64,000 bases of DNA from Epiperipatus broadwayi (taxonomy: Eukaryota; Onychophora; Udeonychophora; Euonychophora; Peripatidae), in NCBI GenBank assembly GCA_028023455.1, contig JAQFVV010012507.1, forward strand, positions 248,001 to 312,000. The letters are read 5' to 3'. Positions 26,952 through 40,410 of the stretch are shown here, piece after piece. The notes beneath the pieces were generated by a model. That model did no database searches, had not been told where the DNA came from, and saw nothing but the letters and a program-made list of their open reading frames with translations. Each line of letters starts with the position of its first letter. Positions within the stretch are counted from its first letter, which is position 1. A program made the translations under genes and the position numbers.

Positions 26952-27990
26952 GTGAAATTTGTAAAATAATGTAGGTGCTATTGCACCTGACTGCAAAGCT
27001 ACTTTACTTAAAAACAAAATAAAATCTATTATTCTGCAAGCACTTTCAAGAGACATGTTTTCATCTTCATAGCTCTGAGTAAAGTAATTATACGCAAATT
27101 ATGCAAAGTTAAAAAGTTAATTACTCCATTTCTTTGAAATCTCAAAGCATGTGTCCTTGTGGTTGATGGCATTGCAATCCATTGCAATGAAGCAAGCCTC
27201 CTTAACTTTTCTTTTTACATCATTCTTTTCTCTGCAGACCAGGTTGACATCTTGTGGTTCGCACCAGTGTCCAGTTAGGGTCTTATGAAGTGCAAAAAAT
27301 GGAATAACATGATGAATCTGACTGAGCTTTGATGTATGAATATTTGTGTTGGATTAATCTGGTTTCTCTTGCTGTCTTGGTTTTCCCATAATATGAGGCT
27401 CTACAATTTGCATAAGTACATGCAATATTATAAACAGCTTAAGGTGTTTGAGCCAGTGTTAGTTTATTTTTCATGTTGTTAAGTAATCTGTTAGAACTGG
27501 GGGTGGGTATGAAAAATTTGTTGAAACTGTCTGTTAAAAATTGTATAAAATTTATTATGTAAATTATGAATGTATGGCAGCAGCAGCCTGTGTGTATAAA
27601 TTGGGTGTATTGTTGGTTACATTATTGTTGAAATGTATGATCCTTCTGTCAATCAGCCCATGTTTGAACCCCATCTTCAGTAAGTCTTCCCTGTATAATA
27701 CTATATTTGTCTTCTTGTCTGCTTCTAACATACACAGCTGTTGGTTTCTGTGCAGAAAAGATGTTAGCCCAGCTAATTTATGGCTGGTAGGCATATTGAA
27801 ACTGGATTGGATATGGCCTCTTACTTCAAATGGCTTCATAAACATTTTGTATGTCAAGTGTGTGTGTTCTCATTGAACCAGCACTTCTAGATATTTTACT
27901 TGCTTGTTAGATTTTATTTTGTTTTTAAGTAAAGTAGCTTTGCGGTCAGGTGCAATAGCGCCTATATTATTTTACAAATATAATTTTCAC
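26952..27990 (-). mobile_element. Penelope-like element copy P4 (minus) between inverted flanks
   Basis: Arms at 26952-27027 and 27909-27990 are inverted copies of each other over about 75 bp (aggtgctattgcacctgac / gtcaggtgcaatagcgcct) with a few mismatches. The left arm is the 3' tail of the minus-strand element between them. The right arm is therefore probably the tail of a second copy facing the other way, as in the P1/P2 pair. The 3' tail has a hairpin plus GAAAGTGCTTGCA at 27073-27030 (minus). Confidence 0.75.
27125..27870 (-). pseudogene. Penelope-like RT C-terminal part plus GIY-YIG, copy P4 (decayed)
   Basis: The frame 27857-27564 reads FMKPFEVRGHIQSSFNMPTS, HKLAGLTSFLHRNQQLCMLE and REDLLKMGFKHGLIDRRI, which lines up with P1 residues 150-220 ([39 protein letters not shown]). 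Further on, the GIY-YIG nuclease appears as YNIACTYANCRASYYGKTKT and ETRLIQHKYSYIKAQ. The C-terminus is CREKNDVKRKVKEACFIAMD. It belongs to a different Penelope subfamily from P1-P3, judging by low identity. RT motifs A-C are absent (5' truncated), and there is at least one stop and a frameshift. Confidence 0.75.
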
Positions 27991-28298
27991 ACACAAAGTT
28001 TTCAATTTAGATTTGAATTACAACATTAATGTAAAATGTAAAAATCAATTAATTAAAGAAATGTAAAATTAATTAAAAGACAGATTCAAGTTAAGATAAA
28101 AATAAACAATGAGAGAGAGGAGTGTATAAAATCACCACTGTCTTTTGTTATTCATTTGGCCATCATTTTGTGATCAAATTCAGTCCAGTCTTCATTTTAA
28201 GCATTATATTATTCATTGTTCCAGAGATCCAGAAGTCTAAGGGCAGAATATAGTCATTCAGTATTTCTACAAAAAATATCATTGCTGAAGCTATAGAT
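27991..28298. other. No recognised feature
   Basis: AT-rich spacer between Penelope-like copy P4 and a possible LINE fragment. No coding signal is seen. Confidence 0.4.
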
Positions 28299-28529
28299 CT
28301 AGCAAAAATGCTGTCCTACATCACCTTTAGAAATGTTTGAATGGGCTTCAGGCCCCAGAATCTTCTGCAAATCAATTGTCCCTGCCTGAACCCTTACTGG
28401 AAAGTAATTCCAAAATGGTGAAATAGATGCTGTCAAAAACTCTCTACCCCATTGTCCTGACAAAGAATGTAAACAAGGCCTGAAACGATCGATGGCCAAA
28501 AAGTCAACCGATTGGAAACTGTCAATCAT
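28299..28529 (-). pseudogene. Possible C-terminal fragment of a LINE ORF2
   Basis: A 76-codon minus-strand frame contains REFLTASISPFWNYFPVRVQ and GTIDLQKILG. A pattern of ...W-N-x-x-P-x-x-V-x...(F/L)K is common at the C-terminus of CR1, Rex and Jockey-type ORF2 proteins, where WN-x-LP is nearly invariant. Here the motif is WNYFP. The base composition is GC-richer than its surroundings. Nothing upstream or downstream extends the match convincingly, so this is a weak call; it could also be chance or a fragment of a spliced host gene. Confidence 0.3.
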
Positions 28530-29193
28530 GAAAACTTAGGTAAAGACATTTTGATACTTATCTATAAACACTTTATATTTATTTTAAAATGAACTTTAAC
28601 AAAGAACTATGACAAAAGGTAGCCTAATTAATCATTCATATTTAATTTCATTTGTAAATTTCCATGCTATTATATTATATTATATTATATATGTGTGCTT
28701 GAATAAATGTTAATGTTTGTTTAATTGTTATTTTATTTATTTTTTCTCTTGTCACCATGTCACCAGTAAATTAGTGTTTAGTTATTTTGTGTGGAAAGTA
28801 AATGTGCTGGGCCCTGAGACATTTCAAGCATTTGATTGTGTCTCTGTTATCTGAAGCATGCTGGCTATAACCTATGATTGGATGGCACCTGAAGTTGAAT
28901 TTCAAAACAAATAAAATGTTTTGGATAGCAGAGGTTTGAATCCAGCAATCACAGTGAGCCACCTTCTAGAAATGTGATCATGTTACTCTTTGCATAGCTC
29001 AATCTGGCCATGAATATCTTTGACGGATCTGCTATCAATGGTACTCTCCCCTCTTCTTGAAGGGCCAGCCCATTCCCATGTTTTTAAAATTGTTATAAAA
29101 TGTATTTAAACCCACTTTAATAATTTATATCCTAATTGGACCTAGTTCAGTATACATGAAAATGTGAGGGGCTCATCAAAAGTGGGTCTTCTT
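28530..29193. other. No recognised gene
   Basis: This holds a short GC-richer patch (28790-29060) without a convincing reading frame. gaggtttgaatccagca near 28930 resembles a tRNA B box, but no A box is evident at the expected distance. Confidence 0.4.
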
Positions 29194-29355
29194 TTGGTTA
29201 GTGGTAGCTTGAACAGGTTTGATACTGTTTTAGTCAGCTTGTAGAACTACATATGATTAGTTATTGCATATCAATATACTTTGGCTGTGGATTTAATTTC
29301 ACACATAGATAATGGTAATTCCATTTACTAATTAATTCACATCTATATTAACCAT
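29194..29355 (-). repeat. Small dispersed repeat, copy b
   Basis: It shares tggttagtggtagcttgaac, agaactacatatgatt and actttggctgtggatttaat with copy c about 330 bp downstream in the same orientation, and its last roughly 90 bp with inverted copy a. The opening tggttagtggtag resembles the D-arm/A-box region of a tRNA-Gly-like sequence, so a tRNA-derived SINE is possible. Strand is uncertain. Confidence 0.55.
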
Positions 29356-29522
29356 TTAAAAATTTTAAATTTAAATACATGACTTGCTGATGGGAGTCTC
29401 TTAATTTCAATTAGGATATAAGAAATGTTGATTTTCATTGTATCTCAACACTTATAGCTATAATATCCAACTACTAGATAATAAATAACAACACGAGTAA
29501 TAGATGACAAAGAACCTCCTAT

Positions 29523-29645
29523 TGGTTAGTGGTAGTTTGTAAAGATTTGCTATCATTTTTATTCAGCCTGCAGAATCACATCTGATTGCAGCATACTAAT
29601 ACACTTTGGTTGTGGATTTAACTTTGTATATATAATGGTGATCTT
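29523..29645 (-). repeat. Small dispersed repeat, copy c
   Basis: It matches copy b from tggttagtggtag through to ggatttaactt with scattered substitutions, at about 75-80% by eye. Strand assignment is uncertain. Confidence 0.55.
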
Positions 29646-29812
29646 GTTTATTAAATATTTTACACACACACACATATATTTTTTAATCGAAAAATATATT
29701 TCCACATTATATATCTATAATAATTTGAATTAACATATTTAGATTCAGTTTTGGCATTTTTTATATTTATATATAAATTGTACCATCTAGCTACACTTTG
29801 ACCATGTATTGT

Positions 29813-29817
<5 letters not shown>

Positions 29818-29903
<86 letters not shown>
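29818..29903. repeat. (TA)n microsatellite
   Basis: An uninterrupted TA tract of about 86 bp. Confidence 0.95.
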
Positions 29904-29911
<8 letters not shown>

Positions 29912-31122
29912 TTACATTTTAGATGACAATATTATATAGCGTTATTAATTATTAAAATTCCCAGTTGATGTCTTTTTCTGATTTTATTTTACTAAGTAAT
30001 ATTTTGGGATTTGGTTTTTAATTTTAAAATTCACACATGATCTCTTTTGCTGTTTCCTTTTCCTTTCAAAAGTCATTGATAAGTTTAAAATCTCACTATA
30101 AAGTTGCTTAGATTTTTAAAACATTTTAAAAGTCAAAATAACAATTTTGATTTATTTTATTTTATTTTTAGTAATAAGTTTGCAGTTCATTTTTAGTCCA
30201 TTTAAAAAGCAAAACAATAAGTAGTAAGCTTAGCATTTTGGTTTTTTTTTTTAAAAAAAAATCACTAATTAAATTAAAGCATTTCAATTTTAAAGACATT
30301 TTTGTTAAAATAAAACTGCTTGTTTTTATATATTAATAGGGTATAAAGAACATAGTACATTCGCATGTGTGTAAATGTATATATGCATATATTGATTAAA
30401 AAATTATAAGAATTATAAAAATGTTTAATATTTTAAAATGTATTATAATGACTCAATGAATTTTACAAAACAAAACATGCTCAAATGCGTTAATAGTAAC
30501 TATGATTTAGACATGGCATTATTCAAACAAAGCATATGTAAGTCTGTGTTGTCAATCTGAAGCCTCTTTTTTATTTTGTTCTGTTATATATATATATATA
30601 TATTCATTTACTACAATAGGTGTATTTTTTTTTTTTTTGCTAAACATTTTTCTAACAATTCGTGATGTATATATTTCTACTAAAGATGTTTGATGTAAAA
30701 GTATATAAAATGGATAACTAAAAAGAAGTTTGATGTCTGCACCTAGGAAATATTCAAAATGTAAATTTAGGCTTTTAAAATAATAACTAAAGTGCAGTTG
30801 CCATAACAGTTTCAAAATAGGCAAAAATTATGAATTTTATTCAGATTTTAAGCATATATCATGGTGCTTGTATTATAGATAAAGTCGCCGTAGGATGGCG
30901 CCATTTTCATGCTAAAATTATAAAATATGAACTTTCACGGGCCGTTGATTTTAATAATTTTTCTGTGCTTTTTTGTAATGCGAAAATAAAAACAAAACAG
31001 AATCGTCTTTTTTAAATATTACTTTTTATTAACGTATACAATTTAAATGATAATAATAAATGTAAAATAAAATTGACAAATTACAATTTGATTCGTGTTT
31101 TTTATATCATATACTTTTTAAA
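29904..31122. other. No recognised gene
   Basis: AT-rich sequence with a short TA run at 30583-30603. A GC-richer island at 30870-30985 (containing cgccgtaggatggcgcc and cacgggccgttg) stands out, and its end (ttttgtaatgcgaaaataaa) recurs at 31400-31420 after the minisatellite. The group may be one unidentified repeat. Confidence 0.4.
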
Positions 31123-31240
31123 TTGTGTTACGGCTTCTTTTTTATCAATTTTCTATCGGATATTTTTTTATTTGTGTTACGGCTTTTTTTTTATCAATTT
31201 TCTATCGGATATTTTTTTACTTGTGTTACGACTTTTTTTG
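31123..31240. repeat. Tandem repeat, about 50-bp unit, 2-3 copies
   Basis: The unit contains tgtgttacggctt, a T-run, then atcaattttctatcggatat. Two full copies and the start of a third are visible, with small length changes in the T-runs. Confidence 0.8.
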
Positions 31241-31289
31241 TTGTTGTTTAATTAAAAAATAATAATCGTAATAAAAGTAAAAGTTGTTA

Positions 31290-31390
31290 CGGTTAGATTT
31301 AGGGTTAGTTTTAGAGTTAGTTTAGGGTTAGTTTTAGGGTTAGTTTAGGATTAGGTTTAGGGTTAGTTTTAGGGTTAGTTTTAGAGTTCA
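31290..31390. repeat. TTAGGGTTAG-type minisatellite
   Basis: A run of irregular units built on ttagggttagtt(t), with single-base variants (ttagagttag, ttaggattag). It looks like degenerate telomere-type sequence, but the extra T's make it a minisatellite; it is too short and irregular to be a real telomere. Confidence 0.8.
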
Positions 31391-33180
31391 TGTTCTGTTT
31401 GTTTGTAATGCTAAAATAAAAAAATTCAAAATCGTATCTGTACTCGGACAGAAGAAAGAAACTCAGACTTTTTTTCAACAACAATAAACACATACAAATG
31501 TCTTCTTTACTTATTAAACATGTTTATAATATTTGCTTTTTATTAAATTTACAAAAAAACCTGTATATTTGAACTTTTCTACTGGATATTTTTTTCGTAC
31601 CGCTCTTTTTTACTTCAAAAATATACAGACGGTAGAATCTTCTTTGTCTCGTGGAATGTTAATATCAGTACGTTACTTGACACATTACCTAATTGCAACT
31701 CAATAAAAAGAGAGATATTTAACATTTTCCCAAATAAAAGTTCAATATAGTACATTCTTATAATTATTGTTTTAAAAAATCTGAACATTTCAATAGTTTA
31801 AAATAAAAAAAAATCCAATGCAAACAATATTTCAATACAATTCAAATACAAACTCTCTCATCAAGCCGTAATTACTTTATAAATTGTGCAAATTCGGAAA
31901 GTGTATTCACTTCCATGCAACATACATGCTGTACTGCAACATGACATAGTGGCCTGCATTCTAGTAGCACAACAAAAAAGTTGTACTATTGAAAATGTGG
32001 GTTTGAACGTGTCGGCCATGGAAACAGCATTTTAATGTATTTTGGCATGAAAAGCATGATGTAGTGTGGTGCCTTTAGCTAAAAGATGAGTACCTATATC
32101 ATATACATTTTTGCAGATAGTTATTTTTCATATTACATTTCTTTGAAATATTGCATACCAAAATTTTCAATATTACATTTATTCTTTTTACTACAAATTT
32201 CTAAAATGCTTGTTTAGAGTTATCATAAATATACATGTGCATATGTTTAAAATGTAACACAAATTCTGATGCATAAAATCAATAGTTTTGTCAAGGATTT
32301 AAAATTATAATATCAATTTACTAAAACGAAAAGACTAATCTATTAAAAAATGCTCAGGTTTTGACTTTCTATATTTGTGATATTACATCCACAATGTCAT
32401 CTATTGGGATTGTTTTATAATTATGAAATTTGTATAAAGTCCTTCAAATAAAGTGCCTTGAAATAAAATTATAATGACAGAAACATCGGATAAATCATCG
32501 AAGGAAATTAATATCTATTAATATTTGATATCTTCACATGTGTATATATTAATGGAATTTAAATTACATGATAATATAGTTCAATAAAATCACTCAAAAT
32601 GGATTAATGTGCCTAAAGGCCATTTTAAAAATTACTTCTGAAAATCCATTAGAATAAATTTCAAGTACTGTTTTGCATTGTATGACTGCTACTCCATATT
32701 TATAAAGTATCTAAGGGATTACATTTCAATTTTCTGAAAGAAATCTAAAATACTACAAGAATTATGGATAATAACAAATTATTATAATACAGGTCATTTA
32801 ATTTTACCCAAAGTTTATTGCTATACTTATACGTAAATGGTTAATTCAATATATGTGTATGTGAGAACAAATATCTCTACATATTCTTTAAATCCAAGGA
32901 AAATGACAGTAATTATTTATAACTTACCAATATTAATCAAATAGGCATTATCTGATAACTTGTTTAGTTTTGCTTAACATCTTATAGAGAACAAATCATA
33001 AAAAGTAAATTTATTGTCTAAATTTATACTTATTTAACAAATCTCAAATTTACACTTAAGTTTTCGCCTCACTGTGGTAGTAAATATTTGTGTGGCTCAT
33101 TTATTAGTGTATATATGCAACTCAATTACTACATATTAAACTTTATTTTCATAAAAGATTTGTCATATTATTTGTCTTTA
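31391..33180. other. No recognised feature
   Basis: AT-rich. No coding frames, repeat ends or RNA genes were recognised. Confidence 0.5.
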
Positions 33181-33229
33181 ACTAATTTCACTAAAAGCTT
33201 TTTGCTTTTTTTACAAAATTAAATCACAC

Positions 33230-33265
<36 letters not shown>

Positions 33266-33565
33266 TGTGATTTAATTTTGTAAATGGTAATTTCCTTATA
33301 TATATATATATATATATATAAGGTGCATCATACATTCACATACAAATTAATACTTAATATTAACTTACTAAATTGGCATTTCTACTATTTAAAATTATAA
33401 TATAAATCATTTCTTTATAAAATTTAAATGATTATGTTCACTGTAATGCTTCATAGCCTATGTATTTACAGCATATGCTGCACACCCAGCTGTAATAGTA
33501 AGATTTATATGTTTATTTTCAGAAAATGAATATTTTAATAGGGCTGGAACCCTGTATAGATAGGT
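33181..33565 (+). repeat. Dispersed repeat, copy 1 (with palindromic TA insertions)
   Basis: It shares ttttacaaaattaaatca, catttctactatttaaaat, agcctatgtatttacag and gaatattttaatagggc with 37843-38205 in the same orientation. In this copy two TA-centred palindromes occur: arms 33211-33230 / 33264-33283 around (TA)n, then ccttatata...tatataagg at 33293-33323. Copy 2 lacks these. Strand is arbitrary. Confidence 0.75.
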
Positions 33566-33812
33566 TTAGTTGTTAAACTAAAATGTGAAAAGAGAAGCGA
33601 TTGAACCTGACCATTGCATATCACCAAACTTGTGAAACACAAAAAAACTATAAAAAATGATTTTGCTTACGGTTAAAAAAATATGCTACAGTCATGAACA
33701 TTGGGATCATTATTATAGTGATGAATACTTGATAATAAAAAAAATGTACAGTATCATTCCCACACCAAATGCAAGTAAGAAATTTTTTAGCATACTTAAA
33801 ATATTTTACAAT

Positions 33813-33854
<42 letters not shown>

Positions 33855-34267
33855 ATATTATTATATATATATAAAAGTATGTATATATATATATATATAT
33901 ATATTACAAACTTTTGATATGCAAACAGATATCTGACAAAGTTAGAGCATGGTTGGGAATTAGTTTAATAGTTAATATATACAAGTATAAATACGTATGG
34001 GAAAAGGACAGCTCCTTAAAAAAATCATCATCACACTGGTAGAATTTAGGGTTCTTTTTTGTTCTCTACTTCCAGAATGATCTGTGGACTGTATTACCAA
34101 CTTTGCTCTATTATTTTTTCTCCATACTCTCTACAACTTTATATTACTTTATTACTATATAAGCCTACCTGCTACATGATTATTTTATTTTATAGATGAC
34201 CTGCATTTTAAAACTAAGCATAAAATTATTGAAATATCAAGATAATGAAATTTACCTTACCAAGATT
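33566..34267. other. No gene; (TA)n tracts
   Basis: TA runs at 33816-33851 and 33878-33903, separated by aaacatattattatata. Otherwise featureless AT-rich sequence. Confidence 0.5.
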
Positions 34268-34542
34268 CCCTAATTCAGGGGTGGGCAAATAGCGGCCTGA
34301 GGACCACATGTGGCCGTTAAGAGTTTTTATGCAGCCCGCCAAGACAATCAGAAAAATCTGCCTTGAACTGAGATTTTCTTTCTGCGTGTGACCGAAGATT
34401 CATCTCATATTTTCCATTAGGATGGCCACATCAATACACATGCAGTGTAAATATGATGTGCAGTGCTTTTCCAGTTGATCTGGTTAATTTCAATTTTGTC
34501 TTTACATTATCAAATATATACATTTCCATCTTTAGCAAAACC

Positions 34543-34700
34543 ATGAACCCTTTGAAAAAATGTAAAATTGGTGACGAATGTCATGTGTTTAATGAAGAAT
34601 GGACAACAAATATTTCTTTGGTAATACAGTGAATAATGCAGTGCATTTGTTGTATCATGAAATAAAGGTGCAGTCCTTTGCTAACCTTTGCTTTTACAAA
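34543..34700 (+). pseudogene. Remnant N-terminus of a hAT transposase (GTF2IRD2/ZBED-like)
   Basis: From ATG at 34543 the frame reads MNPLKKCKIGDECHVFNEEW, then TTNISLVIQ and a stop (34630-34632). In a shifted frame it continues FGNTVNNAVHLLYHEIKVQS. The pattern K-x-D-x-x-C-x-V-F-x-E-x-W-T...F-F-V...N-A-V-C-L-L-C-x-E is the N-terminal zinc-finger region of hAT transposases related to vertebrate GTF2IRD2 and EPM2AIP1 proteins. Both zinc-binding cysteines of the C-L-L-C part are changed (H and Y) here. The DDE catalytic core is absent. Confidence 0.65.
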
Positions 34701-34800
34701 GTGGCCCCGATGTGGCCCTCCACCAACTTCTGTGGCCCTGATGCGGCCCTCCACCAACCTCTGTGGCCCCGATGCGGCCCTCCACCAATCTCTGTGGCTC
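34701..34800. repeat. 31-bp tandem repeat (3 copies plus a partial) inside the hAT element
   Basis: Units at 34701-34731, 34732-34762 and 34763-34793, each starting gtggcccc/tga-tg and containing ggccctccaccaa, with a partial fourth (gtggctcc). All three open with gtggcc, the phrase found near the element end. Confidence 0.9.
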
Positions 34801-35174
34801 CCTAGCCAAAACAATTGCCCACCCCTGCCCTAATTCTCTTTCCAGCAGTATTTTTTTCTCAATATATTTAATTATCTGTTCATAACTGCATCATTTAAAT
34901 AATTTTCAAGATCTGTGCTAGTTTCAATATTCCCATCTTTGCAATACAACTTGCCTTGCTGGTTTCATTCTTATTTCCAATCCAATTCATAATAAGTTTT
35001 AAAATAGTGGGTCCTGCCTTTTCTTTTATTTTAAAATTCTGTTTTTACTCTTGGTGATGAATTTATCTGATGGTGATTCATGGCCTACATAAAATCATCC
35101 TCAGGCACCAGTCACTAATGATTGGGAAAGTTACACAAAATATTTAATAGATCCCCATAAATTCTACTATGCCT

Positions 35175-37842
<2,668 letters not shown>

Positions 37843-38205
37843 GGCTAACTTTTTATTTTTAACTAATTTAATTAAATGCTCTTTGCTCTTTTTACAAAAT
37901 TAAATCATGCCCCTCTATATATGTTATTACATAAGATGAATCATATATCCACATATGAATTAATACTTAATAAACTGAATAAATTGACATTTCTACCATT
38001 TAAAATTATAATATAAATCATTTCTATATAAATATAAAATTTAAACAATTATATTCACTGTAACACTAGCTAGCCTATGTATTTACAGTGTGTATTTGTA
38101 TGTGTATACATAATGCTGTGCATCCAGCCATGATAATAAGGCTTATATGTTTATTTTTAGAAAATGAATATTTTAATAGGGTTTGAACCAGCACAGATAG
38201 ATTTT
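37843..38205 (+). repeat. Dispersed repeat, copy 2
   Basis: The same repeat as 33181-33565 (ttacaaaattaaatca, catttctaccatttaaaat, agcctatgtatttacag, gaatattttaatagggt). Where copy 1 has its first TA palindrome this copy has only ctatatatgtta, so it better represents the unmodified sequence. Strand is arbitrary. Confidence 0.7.
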
Positions 38206-39442
<1,237 letters not shown>

Positions 39443-39532
39443 CAATAGATGGAGCTTTACCAAGACCTCCAAACAAGCATATTTGTTTACATAAACGTCA
39501 GAGTCAATATTCACTGTCTCTTTCATTTTGCT

Positions 39533-39588
39533 CCACCCTCAGATCAGCTGATTTCAAGCTGATTTGCTCTCATCAGTGAGAGATAGGA
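39533..39588 (-). ncRNA. Hammerhead ribozyme, type I, unit 1
   Basis: The minus strand has all core parts in order. CTGATGA (39576-39570) is followed by stem II GAGC-AAATCA-GCTT, GAAA (39555-39552), the self-complementary stem III ATCAGCTGAT, and the cleavage triplet ending in TC (C opposite 39542). The flanking CTCA (before the core) and TGAG (after the cut) pair as stem I, extended by U-G and C-G. A very short, palindromic stem III is typical of hammerheads that act as dimers. Conserved residues C3, G5, A6, G8, A9, G12, A13, A14 are all present. Confidence 0.8.
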
Positions 39589-39947
39589 GTTAGAAACTAG
39601 ACTTAAATATTAACTCCAAGCATTTATGCAAAACATTTCTATCAGTTTGCAAGCATGAATTTTTTAGACATCTAAATGTCTTCAAACTCAGACTATCAAA
39701 CTAGATAGCTATATGGGTCTGATATCAGTTCAGTTTCTCCACATAGTCAAAGCTTCTGCAATCTTTATCATTGCAAGAAAAATTTAAAGGTACATTTATG
39801 AAAAACAAAAACCAAGTTTTATATATGTAAAAACCTGCTATCGCTTGTATTAATGATCAATAGATGGAGCTTTACCAAGACCTCCAAACAAGTGTATTTG
39901 TTTACATAAATGTCAGAGTCAATATTCACTGTCTCTTTCAATTTGCT

Positions 39948-39973
39948 CTACTCTCAGATCAGCTGATTTCAAG
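39948..39973 (-). ncRNA. Partial hammerhead (3' half), unit 2
   Basis: The minus strand keeps CTTGAAATCAGCTGATC and the stem I strand TGAGAGTAG, but the CTGATGA half is missing because the unit is cut by the inverted junction near 39973. It could only function together with another copy. Confidence 0.7.
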
Positions 39974-40117
39974 CATTTATATCAGACCCATATAGCTATC
40001 TAGTTTGATAGGCTGAGTTTGAAGACATTTAGGTGTCTAAAAAATTCATGTTTGCAAACTGATAGAAATGTTTTGCATAAATGCTTGGAGTTAATATTTA
40101 AGTCTAGTTTCTAACTC

Positions 40118-40172
40118 CTATCCCTCACTGATGAGAGCAAATCAGCTTGAAATCAACTTATCTGAGGGTGGT
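40118..40172 (+). ncRNA. Hammerhead ribozyme, type I, unit 3
   Basis: Stem I CCCTCA (40122-40127) pairs perfectly with TGAGGG (40163-40168). The core CTGATGA is at 40128-40134, stem II GAGC-AAATCA-GCTT at 40135-40148, GAAA at 40149-40152, and the cleavage site follows C40162. Stem III is weakened compared with unit 1 (ATCAACTTAT in place of ATCAGCTGAT), so this copy may cut poorly. Conserved core bases are all intact. Confidence 0.75.
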
Positions 40173-40312
40173 GCAAAATGAAAGAGACAGTGAATATTGA
40201 CTCTGACGTTTATGTAAACAAATACGCTTGTTTGGAGGTCTTGGTAAAGCTCCATCTATTGATCATTAATACAAGTGATAGCAGGTTTTTACATATATAA
40301 AACTTGTTTTTG

Positions 40313-40325
40313 TTATATATATATA

Positions 40326-40407
<82 letters not shown>
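40313..40407. repeat. (TA)n microsatellite between the hammerhead repeat and the LTR element
   Basis: A TA tract of about 95 bp with one small break near 40331. The LTR element starts directly at its end, and TA sequence also follows the element at 45392, so the element inserted into the tract. Confidence 0.9.

Positions 40408-40410
<3 letters not shown>

Larger units (their letters stand above)
34276..34827 (+). mobile_element. Non-autonomous hAT DNA transposon (deletion derivative), 552 bp
   Basis: It starts CAGGGGTGGGCAA and ends TTGCCCACCCCTG, a perfect 13-bp terminal inverted repeat of the hAT (Charlie-like) type, with a perfect 8-bp target duplication outside. The body is far richer in G and C than its surroundings. 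It contains a broken start of a transposase and a three-copy 31-bp tandem repeat next to the 3' end. It must have been moved in trans by a full-length element. Confidence 0.92.
34268..34835. repeat. 8-bp target-site duplication around the hAT element
   Basis: CCCTAATT at 34268-34275 and again at 34828-34835, directly flanking the element. An 8-bp duplication is the hAT superfamily hallmark, and the match here is perfect. Confidence 0.9.

Noticed and set aside
27541-27876. 111-codon plus-strand frame
   Set aside because: Antisense shadow of the Penelope-like copy P4 coding sequence.
31290-31390. Telomere end or interstitial telomere
   Set aside because: Units are irregular with extra T's and internal to ordinary sequence; better called a minisatellite.
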